Shown: piece after piece, positions 43,062 through 51,399 of the stretch
Numbering within the stretch: the stretch's first letter is position 1
How the letters are laid out: each line of letters opens with the position of its first letter
Assembly: GCA_017941035.1 (NCBI GenBank)
Contig: JAGAXG010000045.1
Coordinates: forward strand, 62,001-126,000
Source: a bacterium
Lineage (GTDB): Bacteria; Cyanobacteriota; Vampirovibrionia; Gastranaerophilales; Gastranaerophilaceae
Reading direction: 5' to 3'
DNA length: 64,000 nt
The notes under the pieces: model-generated
Seen by the model: the letters and a program-made list of their open reading frames with translations, nothing else
The model's database searches: none
Told to the model about the DNA's origin: nothing
Translations under genes and position numbers: made by a program

Positions 43062-43478
43062 TTAATCAATAAATTTACAACTGCCTTGAGCTTTAGAATT
43101 ACGAACCCCAAAATCCACATTGTCATAAATTATTCTTGATGTTGAAGAATAGGAATAATCACTTCTATCTATAATTATATTTGAATTGATTATATAATCA
43201 TCACTCATAGTTTCTTGTTTAAACTGAATTTTATCCAAACCGTAATATAAAAGATTGTCTACAGGAGCTTTTTGTAAATAAATTTTAGAATTTTCATCGT
43301 CTATTCGAAAAAATCTGTGATATGAATTTTTTGATATTACAGAATTATCTTGATTATACATTGTTTCTGATATTTCACATCTTAGAAGTTTCATCTTGTC
43401 AAATTCAGGATAAAACTGATTAGCAAAAACATTACTCGTAAAAATTATCAAAAAATAAATCAGAATAAACTTTTTCAT
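43062..43478 (-). CDS. Exported hypothetical protein, 138 aa
   Basis: Signal peptide MKKFILIYFLIIFTSNVFAN with a likely cut after VFA. The mature part is beta-rich (ISKNSYHRFFRIDDENSKIY, DYIINSNIIIDRSDYSYS) and contains two Cys. TATATT lies seven bases before the ATG and there is no ribosome site. Probably a small periplasmic protein; function unknown. Confidence 0.6.
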   Translation of the reverse strand: MKKFILIYFLIIFTSNVFANQFYPEFDKMKLLRCEISETMYNQDNSVISKNSYHRFFRIDDENSKIYLQKAPVDNLLYYGLDKIQFKQETMSDDYIINSNIIIDRSDYSYSSTSRIIYDNVDFGVRNSKAQGSCKFID

Positions 43479-43622
43479 AGCAAATAATATACAACAAATA
43501 AATTTAAAATATTTATATTTTGTAAAAACATGTTAAAAATATTTTTGCTGATTTGGCAAAAAATCTTTTACTAATGTTTTTAATATGGTAGTAGTTTTGT
43601 TAATTTTTTTTAGGAAAGTAGA

Positions 43623-45476
43623 ATGATAATTGATAAAATAGTTCCAACCAGAACTTTTCAAGTTTCGTTAAAAGAAAATTTGATAAAAAAGCCATATTTG
43701 CAATATACTTCAAAAGATGAATTTGTAAAAAGCAAAACAGATATTACAACAAGCCAAACAAGTAGACAAAATATAAGTTTTAGCGGAATAAATTTTGCAG
43801 AAGTGGAAAAACTGACAAAGTCTATTTCCAGAACAACAAACAGCAAAAAACGTGTTATAGAAAAGTATAATTCATTTCCTGAAGCTCAAGGATTAACATT
43901 AGGAGGAGGAATTCCTCAAGCTTGGCTTGAAAATATTAAAGATGTTAAAAATTTTGATAAAGAAGCTTTTTTCGAAAAATTAGGCGACTTATTTACTAAA
44001 GACAGACATGAAAGTAATATTGATATCTTATCTAAAGGTTTAGAAGATTTATTTAAAAAACATGGCATCGCAAAATCAACAGACAGCGTTAATGTTGAAT
44101 TTGTCGGTAAAGGATTTTTTGGGCGTACTTTTAAAATAGACATAAACGGTAAAGATCCTAAAATTATAAAAGAATTTAAACGTACAAAAAGATTTCATAA
44201 CAATCATGGAAACTATTCAGAACAAAATCTTGCAGAATATATAAATGCATATTCAGGTCATAACACTAATATGGCAAGATATTATTTTGGAGATACCAAA
44301 AACGGTATTATGGTAATGGATTATATTTCTAAAGAAACTCCAAAACCATCAAATATTGTATCTCTTGATGAATTAGGGTTGGCATATGATGACGAAAAAG
44401 CTGCAAATTATGTAGGAGATTACATAATAGATTACGGCGGATTAATAACAATTAAAAATCTTGTTGGAAATAAGACTGCTCAAAATATTTATCGTACATT
44501 CAAACATATGCAGGATAAAGATTCAAAAATTGAATTGTTCAAAGAAATTACAAAAGGAACAAAAGACGAACAATATAGAGATAAAATGATAGGTCTGGCA
44601 CATAGTGTAAGATTTTTCCCTGAAGAAATACAGGAAAAATTATATCAACAATTGGCTAATAGTAATATCAATCATGTAAAATTTGCAATTATAGAAAACA
44701 TAAGAAATTTCCCTAAAACATTTGACTGCGAAGGGATGTTAGAAAATATAGTAAAAAATGCAGATTCTAAAATAAAAGAAGCTTGTGCACGTGAAATAAA
44801 ATATTTTCCTGAAAAATTAAGGCATCGACTTTTTGAAGAATTATCAATGGAAGATAACAATAAAATTAAAAAATATCTTGCAAGAAATATAAATTATTAT
44901 TATAAGAATATAACAAATCGACCTAATATATTTAATAATATTTCCCAAAATACAGATATGTACGCAGATTTAGCAATAATTGATGCTCTAAAGTGGATGG
45001 GAGATAGTTCAAAAGCTGCACATTTTGAACGTTTGTTTAATAAAGATAATATGATAATAAAAAGCGCTCTGGTTAGAAGTATAGATATATTTGGAGAAGA
45101 TTCGCGAACAATAGAAAAATGGATAAATAAATTTTTAGAAATAAATGATCCGAGAGTTCAACGTTCATTATGTGAAATTGTTTCCGATCTCCCTTCAGAC
45201 ATTAGGACTAATGTATTTAGACAACTTTTAGATGTTACAGATTTGAACGCTAAAGAATTTTTAGCAGAAAGTTTTATTAATCTTCCGGGATTTGAAAATA
45301 AAATAGATTGGTTAAAGAAAATTTTGAAAGGTGCAGATAATTCTGTCCGAAGATCATTAGCTCTAAGCATTGATAAAATTAAATCACCGCAAAAGAGACA
45401 AGAATGGATTGAATTAATTTGTGAAAACAGCGATAGCAGTGTCCCTAAAATAATAAAGGAACATCAAATAAAATAA
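43623..45476 (+). CDS. Kinase-like domain plus HEAT-like helical repeats, 617 aa (effector-like)
   Basis: AGGAAAG precedes the ATG. Residues 1-100 are a variable N-terminus with NISFSGINF. Residues ~155-285 resemble a minimal protein-kinase fold: glycine loop GKGFFG (162-167), Lys in KIIKEFK (~183), Glu in EQNLAEYI (~203), hinge-like NGIMVMDYI, then Asp256/257...Asn262 and DYG (270-272) standing for catalytic-loop and DFG motifs. Residues ~300-615 are about ten 28-32-residue helical pairs (FFPEEIQEKLYQQLANSNIN..., IKYFPEKLRHRLFEELSMED) of HEAT/ARM character. The combination suggests a host- or neighbour-directed kinase. Family assignment is inference from motifs. Confidence 0.6.
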   Translation: MIIDKIVPTRTFQVSLKENLIKKPYLQYTSKDEFVKSKTDITTSQTSRQNISFSGINFAEVEKLTKSISRTTNSKKRVIEKYNSFPEAQGLTLGGGIPQAWLENIKDVKNFDKEAFFEKLGDLFTKDRHESNIDILSKGLEDLFKKHGIAKSTDSVNVEFVGKGFFGRTFKIDINGKDPKIIKEFKRTKRFHNNHGNYSEQNLAEYINAYSGHNTNMARYYFGDTKNGIMVMDYISKETPKPSNIVSLDELGLAYDDEKAANYVGDYIIDYGGLITIKNLVGNKTAQNIYRTFKHMQDKDSKIELFKEITKGTKDEQYRDKMIGLAHSVRFFPEEIQEKLYQQLANSNINHVKFAIIENIRNFPKTFDCEGMLENIVKNADSKIKEACAREIKYFPEKLRHRLFEELSMEDNNKIKKYLARNINYYYKNITNRPNIFNNISQNTDMYADLAIIDALKWMGDSSKAAHFERLFNKDNMIIKSALVRSIDIFGEDSRTIEKWINKFLEINDPRVQRSLCEIVSDLPSDIRTNVFRQLLDVTDLNAKEFLAESFINLPGFENKIDWLKKILKGADNSVRRSLALSIDKIKSPQKRQEWIELICENSDSSVPKIIKEHQIK

Positions 45477-45484
45477 ATTTAATC

Positions 45485-47038
45485 TTATGTTCTTTTATGT
45501 TCTTTCATCAATAACAAAAGTAAAATAATAATAAAACTTGCCAGAGCAAAAATCCTAAAAGTATCAATAAATGCCCACAATGTAGATTGTTCCAAAAGAA
45601 CAAAGTGCATTTGTTTTAATGCCATATAATTTGCAGTACTTATATCAACATATTGAGACATATTTATAGTCAAATTATGCACACGCTCAGCAAATACTGG
45701 ATTCAAATCATTCAAATATCCAACCATCATATTTTGATGCATTTGAGAGTATCTTGATATACAAGTTGTCGCAATTGAAGTTCCAAAAGAAGCCCCTAAA
45801 TTTTTCATTAAATTCTGCAATGAACTCCCCATTGTTAAATCTTCTTTCCTTAAAGTAGCACAAGAAAGATTAATAACAGGAGTCATAGACATAACCATAC
45901 CAGCACCATATAAAAAATTTGGAAGAAAAATATTAGCCAAAGATATTTGCATATTCAACAATCCAAATAATAATCCCCCAATACCAATAAGAATTAAACC
46001 AATAAAACAAGAAACTTTTTCAGCAACTTTACCCGTAACAATAACAAGAATAATTAAACCAGCAAGACTTCCTAATCCTCTTGGCAGCATTGAAACTCCG
46101 CCTAAAAATGCAGTATAGCCCATCAAACCCTGTAACATAGAAGGCAAAAGCATCGCAGAAGCGATTAATACAAATAATAATACCATTTGAATTAATGTTC
46201 CGAATAAAAAATTCAAATCTTTCAACAACCGTAAATTAAGCAACGGATCTTTTTTATTTTTAAACTGAGTATAGAAAAATAAAATTCCTGCCGTTGTTGA
46301 TATTCCCATAAGCCAGCAAACCCAAGAAGCATCAAACCATCCTGCATCATTTCCTTTATCTAATACAACTTGCAAAAGCAATATCCAAACAACAAGCATT
46401 CCAAAAGCAAAAAAGTCAATTTTTGCATTATTTTGTTTTTTTGCATAAGGCGGATCTTTAATCAATTTGACTAATGATATTGCACAAACCAGCCCTACAG
46501 GAGCATTTATCAAAAATATCCAAGGCCAAGACCAATTTTCTGTAAGCCACCCTCCGATAACAGGGCCTATAATAGGTGCTATTACGAATGCAAATCCATA
46601 TAATGACATTGCTTTTCCCCATTCTTTTTGAGGGAAAATCTCCATCATAATTGCCTGAACAAGTGGTAAAATTGCCCCCCCGCCGATACCTTGTAAAAAT
46701 CTTGAAATAATAATCATAGGCATGGAACGAGAAAGCCCGCACAATAACGAAGCAACAGTAAACAATACTATACTAAATATAAAATATTTTTTTCTCCCAA
46801 AAACTTTACAAAAATATCCAATTGCAGGAATAATAATAGAACTTGCAACAAGATAACTGGTAACAATCCATGTAGATTCATTCCTGCTTATTGAAATTGT
46901 TCCGGCAATATATGGCAAAGCAACATTTGCAATAGTTTCATTTAATGCAAACAAAAAAGCCGCAGTAACAAGAGGGATAGTAACAAGCCACGGATTTACA
47001 GAAGGTTCACACCTTTCTTCCGCTATTATATTTTTCAC
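45485..47038 (-). CDS. emrB: DHA2-family MFS exporter (EmrB/QacA type)
   Basis: Drug:H+ antiporter with 14 predicted helices, 517 residues from the GTG start at 47038, which has AGGAAGG 6 nt upstream; the in-frame ATG at 47071 would add 11 residues. 'LNETIANVALPYIAGTISIS' with the NxTIVNVALP motif, SRFLQGIGGGAILPLV (motif C-like) and IIGPVIGGWL are characteristic. No EmrA-like adaptor or TolC gene is adjacent. It lies just outside the integrated element. Confidence 0.92.
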   Translation of the reverse strand: MKNIIAEERCEPSVNPWLVTIPLVTAAFLFALNETIANVALPYIAGTISISRNESTWIVTSYLVASSIIIPAIGYFCKVFGRKKYFIFSIVLFTVASLLCGLSRSMPMIIISRFLQGIGGGAILPLVQAIMMEIFPQKEWGKAMSLYGFAFVIAPIIGPVIGGWLTENWSWPWIFLINAPVGLVCAISLVKLIKDPPYAKKQNNAKIDFFAFGMLVVWILLLQVVLDKGNDAGWFDASWVCWLMGISTTAGILFFYTQFKNKKDPLLNLRLLKDLNFLFGTLIQMVLLFVLIASAMLLPSMLQGLMGYTAFLGGVSMLPRGLGSLAGLIILVIVTGKVAEKVSCFIGLILIGIGGLLFGLLNMQISLANIFLPNFLYGAGMVMSMTPVINLSCATLRKEDLTMGSSLQNLMKNLGASFGTSIATTCISRYSQMHQNMMVGYLNDLNPVFAERVHNLTINMSQYVDISTANYMALKQMHFVLLEQSTLWAFIDTFRIFALASFIIILLLLLMKEHKRT

Positions 47039-47189
47039 CAAAAATCCTTCCTGTAAGGGGCATTTCAGCATATTGCTTCATGTCGATAATAACTTATTCC
47101 AATAAGAACATAGGATAAAAAATACCTTACTGAACCTATAATATTGTACTAAATTTTATTTTGCAAGAAGAAAATAAGCAACAAAAAAA

Positions 47190-47219
47190 GAGTTTCTCAA
47201 AATCCGAAACTCTTTTTTA
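47190..47219 (-). terminator. Terminator of the displaced tRNA 3' half
   Basis: GAGTTTC / GAAACTC stem with A7 on one side and T6 on the other. The intact tRNA at 62646 has a matching GAGTTTCC/GGAAACTC hairpin at 62611-62634, so both junctions carry terminator plus tRNA end. Confidence 0.75.
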
Positions 47220-47222
47220 TAA

Positions 47223-47264
47223 TAGCTGAGGACAGATTCGAACTGTCGACCTCGGAGGTATGAG
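47223..47264 (-). pseudogene. 3' half of a CAT-anticodon tRNA at the left end of the element (attL side)
   Basis: Minus strand reads CTCATACC from the anticodon loop, then CTCCGAGGTC, the T arm GACAG-TTCGAAT-CTGTC and acceptor CTCAGCT-A. The 5' half is replaced by element sequence after the core GGTATGAG (47257-47264). The T arm differs from that of the intact tRNA at 62646. Confidence 0.8.
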
Positions 47265-47438
47265 TTGTAATCTGTCCCATTTAACTTTTTACAAAGGTTA
47301 TAAATCAATAACTATAAACCTTTGTGATATGTTGATTATAGACAATTTTTATTAAAATTACAACTATTTTAATTTTGATGTATTTTGGTCAATTTTGATG
47401 AGTTTTGATATATTGTTGCAACAATTTTGCAACAAAAT
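47257..47438 (+). repeat. Element-end direct repeat, left copy
   Basis: About 182 bp starting with the core GGTATGAG and ending GCAACAATTTTGCAACAAAA. Repeated at 62871-63053 with roughly 80-85% identity by eye. Contains four 10-bp units of the type ATTTTGRTNN at ~47371-47412 and a double TTGCAACAA, likely integrase or accessory-protein arm sites. Confidence 0.85.
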
Positions 47439-47486
47439 AATCTGTTGTTGATTTACAAAAATAACAATATATGATATAAGTATAAT

Positions 47487-48308
47487 ATGGAAGATTATAA
47501 AAATATAAGAAATCAAATAAAAAAGAATTATTTAAAAAATTTAATCATAAGACTTGATTTTGAAGATATTATTGAATTTGATAGTTCTACAATAAAAGAT
47601 ATTACGCTCTATTTACGGGAAAAAAATTTTGAAAAAAATACAGGAGTTTTTAATGAATTTAGTTTTAAATTAAATAAAGAAATAAAAAGCATAGAAGATG
47701 CTCAAAGTATATCGTTTGATACTTTAACAAAAGAAGTTTTAGTTTTTAATAATAATGTAGATAAAATTAAAATAGAAATATGTCCATTTTTAATTGTAAT
47801 TAATAAATATGATAAGTTTGATGCAGATTATCAAGGTTTTGAATATTTTGCAAATCTTTTAATAGATTTGTTAACTAAAATAAAAAATAACGAAAAAATA
47901 TCCGAAACAAGATTAGGGATAAGAAAAATTAATACTTATGAACACGAAAATATAGAAATATTTAATAATTATTTTCAAGATTATGTTCTTGGCGATTTTT
48001 ACAAAATGTCATTACCAAAAAATTCAATAAATTATGCAAAAAGATACACTTTTGAAAGTAGTCCTTACTTTATAAACTATCAAGTTAACATTAGAAATGG
48101 TGTTATTTTTAAAGAAAATAATCAACCTAAAGATGTTTATCAATTAAAACTTGACTTTGATATTTATAAGGACTCTAATATTTGTAATGATAATTTAAAA
48201 GAAGATTTAATAAACATGAATACCAACTTGTTTAACTATTATATAAATGCTTACAAAAAAGATATTATAAATAATTACATTATAAATAATAAATTATTAT
48301 TTGAATAG
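47487..48308 (+). CDS. TIGR04255-like protein, first gene of a three-gene cargo operon
   Basis: 273 residues, predicted soluble alpha/beta. The centre (SETRLGIRKINTYEHENIEI) has the 'lGlRyiN' pattern of the sporadically distributed TIGR04255 family, whose function is unknown; the match is moderate. TTTACA-17-TATAAG then six bases precede the ATG. The next gene starts 8 bp downstream, and the third overlaps the second by one base, so the three are one operon at the left edge of the element. Confidence 0.6.
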   Translation: MEDYKNIRNQIKKNYLKNLIIRLDFEDIIEFDSSTIKDITLYLREKNFEKNTGVFNEFSFKLNKEIKSIEDAQSISFDTLTKEVLVFNNNVDKIKIEICPFLIVINKYDKFDADYQGFEYFANLLIDLLTKIKNNEKISETRLGIRKINTYEHENIEIFNNYFQDYVLGDFYKMSLPKNSINYAKRYTFESSPYFINYQVNIRNGVIFKENNQPKDVYQLKLDFDIYKDSNICNDNLKEDLINMNTNLFNYYINAYKKDIINNYIINNKLLFE

Positions 48309-48316
48309 AGGCTATT

Positions 48317-48505
48317 ATGAAATCATTTTTTATACCAAATATTAAAGTGAATGACTTATCTAGAGAAGTAATAAATAATATTAAAATTTCAGATACTACT
48401 ATTTTAAGAGATATCAATAATTATAATATTATTAATAGTTCAAAAACTAGTTATTTATTGGAACATGGCAATCCAACTTCTTATGTAAAAAAGGTTATTA
48501 ATTAA
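48317..48505 (+). CDS. Small protein (62 aa) in the MBL operon
   Basis: GAGGC precedes the ATG. The sequence (MKSFFIPNIKVNDLSREVIN) is soluble and charged with no recognised motif. Its stop TAA shares its last base with the ATG of the MBL gene. The tight packing argues that it is a genuine component, perhaps a linker or inhibitor subunit. Confidence 0.55.
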   Translation: MKSFFIPNIKVNDLSREVINNIKISDTTILRDINNYNIINSSKTSYLLEHGNPTSYVKKVIN

Positions 48506-49518
48506 TGATAAAAAAACCTATAATTGTTTCTAATGATGCCAAAATCAATATTTTTATTGTTGGTTACAAAAATATAGGTGAGAGTATTGTTATAGAAATA
48601 GAAGATTCAAAATTGCAAACACCCATATGTGGAGTAATTGACTGTTATGAAACAAAAAACTTAAATTGGGCTTTGAATTTTTTAAATAGCAAAAATGTAA
48701 ATAAATTACAATTTTTATTATGGTCTCATCCTGATGACGATCACTCAAAAGGCTTGGATAAGATATTGAGAAAATTTAAGTTTAATATTGATACATTATG
48801 CGTATCTGATGGACTATCTATTACGGAAATAGATAAGTCAATAAAACATAATAATCATGATAATGGCAATTTTGATTATATGGCTGATATTTTTGAGTGC
48901 ATAAAGGAAATATCCGAATGTATTGAGGATAAATTTATATCAGTTAATCATTCAACAAGAGAACTAAAAATACCTTTTTTATTTAGTAATGGTGAGAGCA
49001 TTGATTTTACAATAAAACCATTTGCCCCATTATCTACTATTTGTTTAAATGAGAAAATTAAATTATTTGATAATATTATAAATAAAGAAAATCATTCAAT
49101 TTCAAAGAATAAGATTTCAATAGGTTTTATTATAACTTTAGGCGAAAGAAAAATTTGTTTTACAGGAGATATGATAAATGAAGTTCTAAATTATAAAAGT
49201 TATAAAAATAATCTTAAAGAATTATTTGAAGGAGTTGATGTGTTTAAAATTCCACATCATGGAGGAAAAAGTTCTGATAAGTTTATTGATATATTACCTA
49301 AAATTATTGAAATTGCAAGTGTAACTAGATATCAAACTACTAATCCTGATTTAGATATTATAAAAAGATATAAGCAAAGGTCAAACAAGGTACTCTGCAC
49401 ATCTAAATTAGATTATTCACAAAATGTTAAAGATATTGGAGTGATTAAGATTTCAATTCCTTTTGATTCTTCTAAATGTATTACGACTCATACTGATGAA
49501 AATGCTTGTCAGTTGTAA
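48505..49518 (+). CDS. ComEC-type metallo-beta-lactamase-fold hydrolase, soluble, 337 aa
   Basis: Metal-site motifs of the MBL superfamily: SHPDDDH (His75...His80, the ComEC/Rec2-like HxDxDH form), CFTGDM (~217-222) and KIPHHGGKSSD (~247-257). There is no transmembrane part, so this is a free MBL hydrolase, probably acting on nucleic acid or a nucleotide/phosphodiester. An insertion (~95-190) separates the first and second motifs. Third gene of the operon starting at 47487; the convergent XRE gene follows with no gap. Confidence 0.8.
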   Translation: MIKKPIIVSNDAKINIFIVGYKNIGESIVIEIEDSKLQTPICGVIDCYETKNLNWALNFLNSKNVNKLQFLLWSHPDDDHSKGLDKILRKFKFNIDTLCVSDGLSITEIDKSIKHNNHDNGNFDYMADIFECIKEISECIEDKFISVNHSTRELKIPFLFSNGESIDFTIKPFAPLSTICLNEKIKLFDNIINKENHSISKNKISIGFIITLGERKICFTGDMINEVLNYKSYKNNLKELFEGVDVFKIPHHGGKSSDKFIDILPKIIEIASVTRYQTTNPDLDIIKRYKQRSNKVLCTSKLDYSQNVKDIGVIKISIPFDSSKCITTHTDENACQL

Positions 49519-49842
49519 TTAATATTTTATAGATCTATAAATGCGATAGAGAAGATTAACATCAACTTTATTTTCTTGTATTGCGTTTATTAAAGTTTCT
49601 TTTAATTCGTTATCATCTTTAGCAAGTGTAATATCAAAAAGTTCGTTTGGTTCAACTTCAAGTGTAGATAACAGACCCATTAAAGTTTTCAATTTAAAAA
49701 AGATTTCACCACATTCAATTTTGCTTAAATTTCGCTCTCCGACACAGATTTTTTCTGCTAACTCCTCTTGAGTTAGCTCTTTTTTTGTTCTTAATTCTTT
49801 AATTCTCGTGCCTAAAAGCCTTTTAAATTCAAGTTCATTCAT
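49519..49842 (-). CDS. XRE-family HTH regulator, 107 aa
   Basis: Residues ~5-65: RLLGTRIKELRTKKELTQEE LAEKICVGERNLSKIECGEIFFKLKTLMGLLS, a Cro/C1 helix-turn-helix; the C-terminal ~40 residues are helical and may dimerise. AAGGAC precedes the ATG. It is convergent with the MBL operon and divergent from the gene at 50012, whose promoter at 49913 it may control. Confidence 0.85.
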   Translation of the reverse strand: MNELEFKRLLGTRIKELRTKKELTQEELAEKICVGERNLSKIECGEIFFKLKTLMGLLSTLEVEPNELFDITLAKDDNELKETLINAIQENKVDVNLLYRIYRSIKY

Positions 49843-49912
49843 GATAAAGTCCTTTTTTAATTTTAATTGATTTCATTAAAAATAATAAGGAAATTGAATG
49901 GCTACTAAATTC

Positions 49913-49941
49913 TTGACATAGTCTATTGAATGGCATAAAAT
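49913..49941 (+). promoter_or_regulatory. Canonical sigma-70 promoter with 5'-UTR hairpin
   Basis: TTGACA (49913-49918), 17 bp, TAAAAT (49936-49941). Just downstream GAAATTCG and CGAATTTC (49948-49955, 49973-49980) form an inverted repeat in the leader of the gene at 50012, which could be an operator or an mRNA hairpin. Confidence 0.7.
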
Positions 49942-50011
49942 AATTTTGAAATTCGGGTTTACATGCAAAATACGAATTTCAATGATGATTTTAAGAATAA
50001 AAGGAGTTTAA

Positions 50012-50770
50012 ATGAAGAATAAAATTTTTATAGCGTTAAGTACGATTGGAGTAATGTTAATAACAATTATTATCAGTTTTCTAATCGGAAATGGCACAAT
50101 AAGTTTTAACACAAATTCTAACAATCAAGAGTTTGTGAAAAACGGTTATAAGTTTAAAAAAGCAGAAATCCCTAGTGGGTATTTACCAAGTACAAGCGGA
50201 CTACAATGTTTTAGTCCATGGAGCGATGTTGGCGAAGATAAAATTATGCAATGGATTTATATGCCAAAGAACGACAGAGCATATAAAATTGCTGAGGCAT
50301 ATACCAATAATTCATATACTCTTAAATATGATTTAGCCTTATTATTTATTATTCAGAATTTACCTATTGATGAAAAAATTAATAAATTGAAATCATTGAG
50401 TACAGATGATTTTAAAAGACTTATAAATTTAATAGATACTGCAAAACAATATAAGATATCAAAAGAGTATTGCATTGTTTTTAATACTAAAACTAAATAT
50501 ATAGGTAATAATCAGTTTAAAATAGATGGTGATTATGTTTATAAGGTTCAATGTTCCCCAAAAGCTGTTTCTTTAAATACCCAACCGACTGAATTTGCAT
50601 TTATGGGTAGCGATGAAAACGGAATTTATTTTAAATATTACGATTATAAAAAATTATGGAAAGAATTTAAACATTTGGGAATAGATGGAGTTAAAGACAA
50701 AATAGAAGAAGAAAAATCGCAATTTATAAAATACTTATACACAAATTGCAGTAGGAGTCTTGGTTTATGA
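50012..50770 (+). CDS. Membrane-anchored cargo protein, 252 aa (paralogue of the next gene)
   Basis: AAAGGAG precedes the ATG. One N-terminal membrane helix (~6-27, FIALSTIGVMLITIIISFLI), then a domain with FVKNGYKFKKAEI, AKQYKISKEYCIVFN, YKVQCSPKAV and YKKLWKEFKHLGIDGVK. The following gene encodes the same succession of motifs, so they arose by duplication. Probably exposed on the outer face of the inner membrane. No family recognised. Confidence 0.65.
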   Translation: MKNKIFIALSTIGVMLITIIISFLIGNGTISFNTNSNNQEFVKNGYKFKKAEIPSGYLPSTSGLQCFSPWSDVGEDKIMQWIYMPKNDRAYKIAEAYTNNSYTLKYDLALLFIIQNLPIDEKINKLKSLSTDDFKRLINLIDTAKQYKISKEYCIVFNTKTKYIGNNQFKIDGDYVYKVQCSPKAVSLNTQPTEFAFMGSDENGIYFKYYDYKKLWKEFKHLGIDGVKDKIEEEKSQFIKYLYTNCSRSLGL

Positions 50771-51384
50771 AAAAATATATAATTATGGGATTAATAGCTT
50801 TAATAGTTTTAATTTCAACAATCACAACTTATTTTATTATTAAAAATAAAAATTCAAATATTACAGGTAGTAAATTTGAATACTATAAAAATGGTTATTT
50901 GTTTAAAAAAGAAACAATTACTAAAGACTATTATGATATTTACGGATGTTTTACGGAACTTGGGTACACAGATCGTTATTACCTTTATGAGTTATACAAA
51001 TTTTTAAAATTACCAAAAGATGAACAAAAAAAATCTGAAAATTTTAATATTAATGATATGGGTGATAATATTTTGTCTCAATTTTTTGATATGGGTAAAC
51101 AGTATAAAATTGCAGATGATTTTTGTATTGATTTTATTTTAGATGAAAATAATATAAATAAAGTCCAATGCGAAAAAAGAGCTATTCCTATCGAAGCTTT
51201 ACCATTTGAAAGAGCAAGTATTTTTATGCGAAGAAAAGATAATGGAACAACTTATTATGTTGATTATGATATCGAGAATCTGTGGAAAGAATTTGACAGT
51301 AAAGGTTTAAAAGAACTTGAAAATGAGATGGAAAAAGAAAGTGATAGAATAGGCAAATGGCATGATGCTAATTGTCATTACTAA
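50767..51384 (+). CDS. Membrane-anchored cargo protein, 205 aa (tandem paralogue)
   Basis: Starts in an ATGA overlap with the previous gene. N-terminal helix (~4-26, YIIMGLIALIVLISTITTYF), then EYYKNGYLFKKETI, GKQYKIADDFCIDF, NKVQCEKRAIP and DIENLWKEFDSKGLKELE. Shares Cys positions and the LWKEF motif with its partner. The pair may form a heterodimer, or one may be an immunity or receptor variant; this is speculation. Confidence 0.65.
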   Translation: MKKYIIMGLIALIVLISTITTYFIIKNKNSNITGSKFEYYKNGYLFKKETITKDYYDIYGCFTELGYTDRYYLYELYKFLKLPKDEQKKSENFNINDMGDNILSQFFDMGKQYKIADDFCIDFILDENNINKVQCEKRAIPIEALPFERASIFMRRKDNGTTYYVDYDIENLWKEFDSKGLKELENEMEKESDRIGKWHDANCHY

Positions 51385-51399
51385 AACAAAGGAAAATAT

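Noticed and set aside
47371-47412. CRISPR-like short regular repeats
   Set aside because: The 10-bp units are contiguous with no spacers; no CRISPR array or cas gene is present in the window.
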